From Bacillota bacterium (GTDB lineage Bacteria; Bacillota; Clostridia; Christensenellales; Borkfalkiaceae), in contig JAEYEN010000069.1 of the NCBI GenBank assembly GCA_023403375.1, positions 1 to 5,673 of the forward strand: a stretch of DNA of 5,673 nucleotides, written 5' to 3'. How positions within the stretch are numbered: position 1 is the stretch's first letter; the number at the start of each line of letters is the position of its first letter. The notes below the pieces were generated by a model, which made no database searches, was not told the DNA's origin, and saw only the letters and a program-made list of their open reading frames with translations. Made by a program: the position numbers and the translations under genes. Positions 5,617 to 5,673 of this stretch are shown piece after piece.

Positions 5617-5648
5617 TTAATATCATATAATTAATATCATATAATTAA
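5617..5648. repeat. Tandem 14-bp repeat, 2.3 copies
   Basis: TTAATATCATATAA occurs exactly at 5617-5630 and 5631-5644, followed by a partial TTAA (5645-5648). The DNA from 5540 to the right edge is gene-free. Before the repeat it has a pyrimidine-rich plus strand (about 5562-5618). On the minus strand each unit contains TATGAT, which resembles a -10 box, but no matching -35 box is clear. Confidence 0.5.
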
Positions 5649-5673
5649 AATAATTAAAGCCGCTATTTAGTAG

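Overview
The window is a stretch of housekeeping nitrogen and redox metabolism. It probably comes from a low-GC anaerobic Firmicute, most likely an uncultured clostridial lineage. Four things point that way. The sigma-A-type promoters are near consensus (TTGACT, 17 bp, then TATAAT or TAATAT). glnN and the second plus-strand gene have clear Shine-Dalgarno sites, which argues against Bacteroidetes. The intergenic DNA is very AT-rich between moderately AT-rich genes. The gene content is a type III glutamine synthetase next to an NfnAB-type flavoprotein pair. The assignment is an inference from style and gene content, not a phylogenetic result.

Layout. Positions 1-231 hold no protein gene. They look like a strong leftward promoter (203-231) and its roughly 195-nt leader, which runs off the left edge. 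The leader has a GC-rich boxB-like hairpin followed by a boxA-like element (ATTGACAACTGCATAG on the minus strand), so I suspect a 16S rRNA gene begins at or just beyond position 1. T-runs phased at about 10 bp (246-280) lie just upstream and suggest curved DNA. Positions 378-434 are the intrinsic terminator of glnN. Positions 521-2620 (minus) encode the type III glutamine synthetase GlnN. Positions 2621-3168 form a divergent intergenic region with candidate glnN promoters, a 14-bp direct repeat with 21-bp period, a GC-richer island without a convincing gene, and a near-perfect rightward promoter at 3086-3114. Positions 3169-5407 (plus) are a two-gene operon, overlapping by 8 nt, for the alpha and beta subunits of a ferredoxin:NADP+ oxidoreductase (NfnA/NfnB, related to SudB/SudA and to the small subunit of glutamate synthase). 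It ends in a strong terminator at 5507-5539. The remaining ~130 bases hold a short tandem repeat and no gene.

How the genes work together. GlnN makes glutamine from glutamate, ammonia and ATP. NfnAB would couple NADH, NADPH and reduced ferredoxin pools and so supply NADPH, including for glutamate formation. The large glutaminase/FMN subunit of a classical glutamate synthase is not in the window, so the second operon gene should not be read as evidence for GOGAT by itself. I see no mobile element, CRISPR array, tRNA or defence system. The least ordinary parts are regulatory: the leader on the left and the repeat-bearing glnN promoter region.
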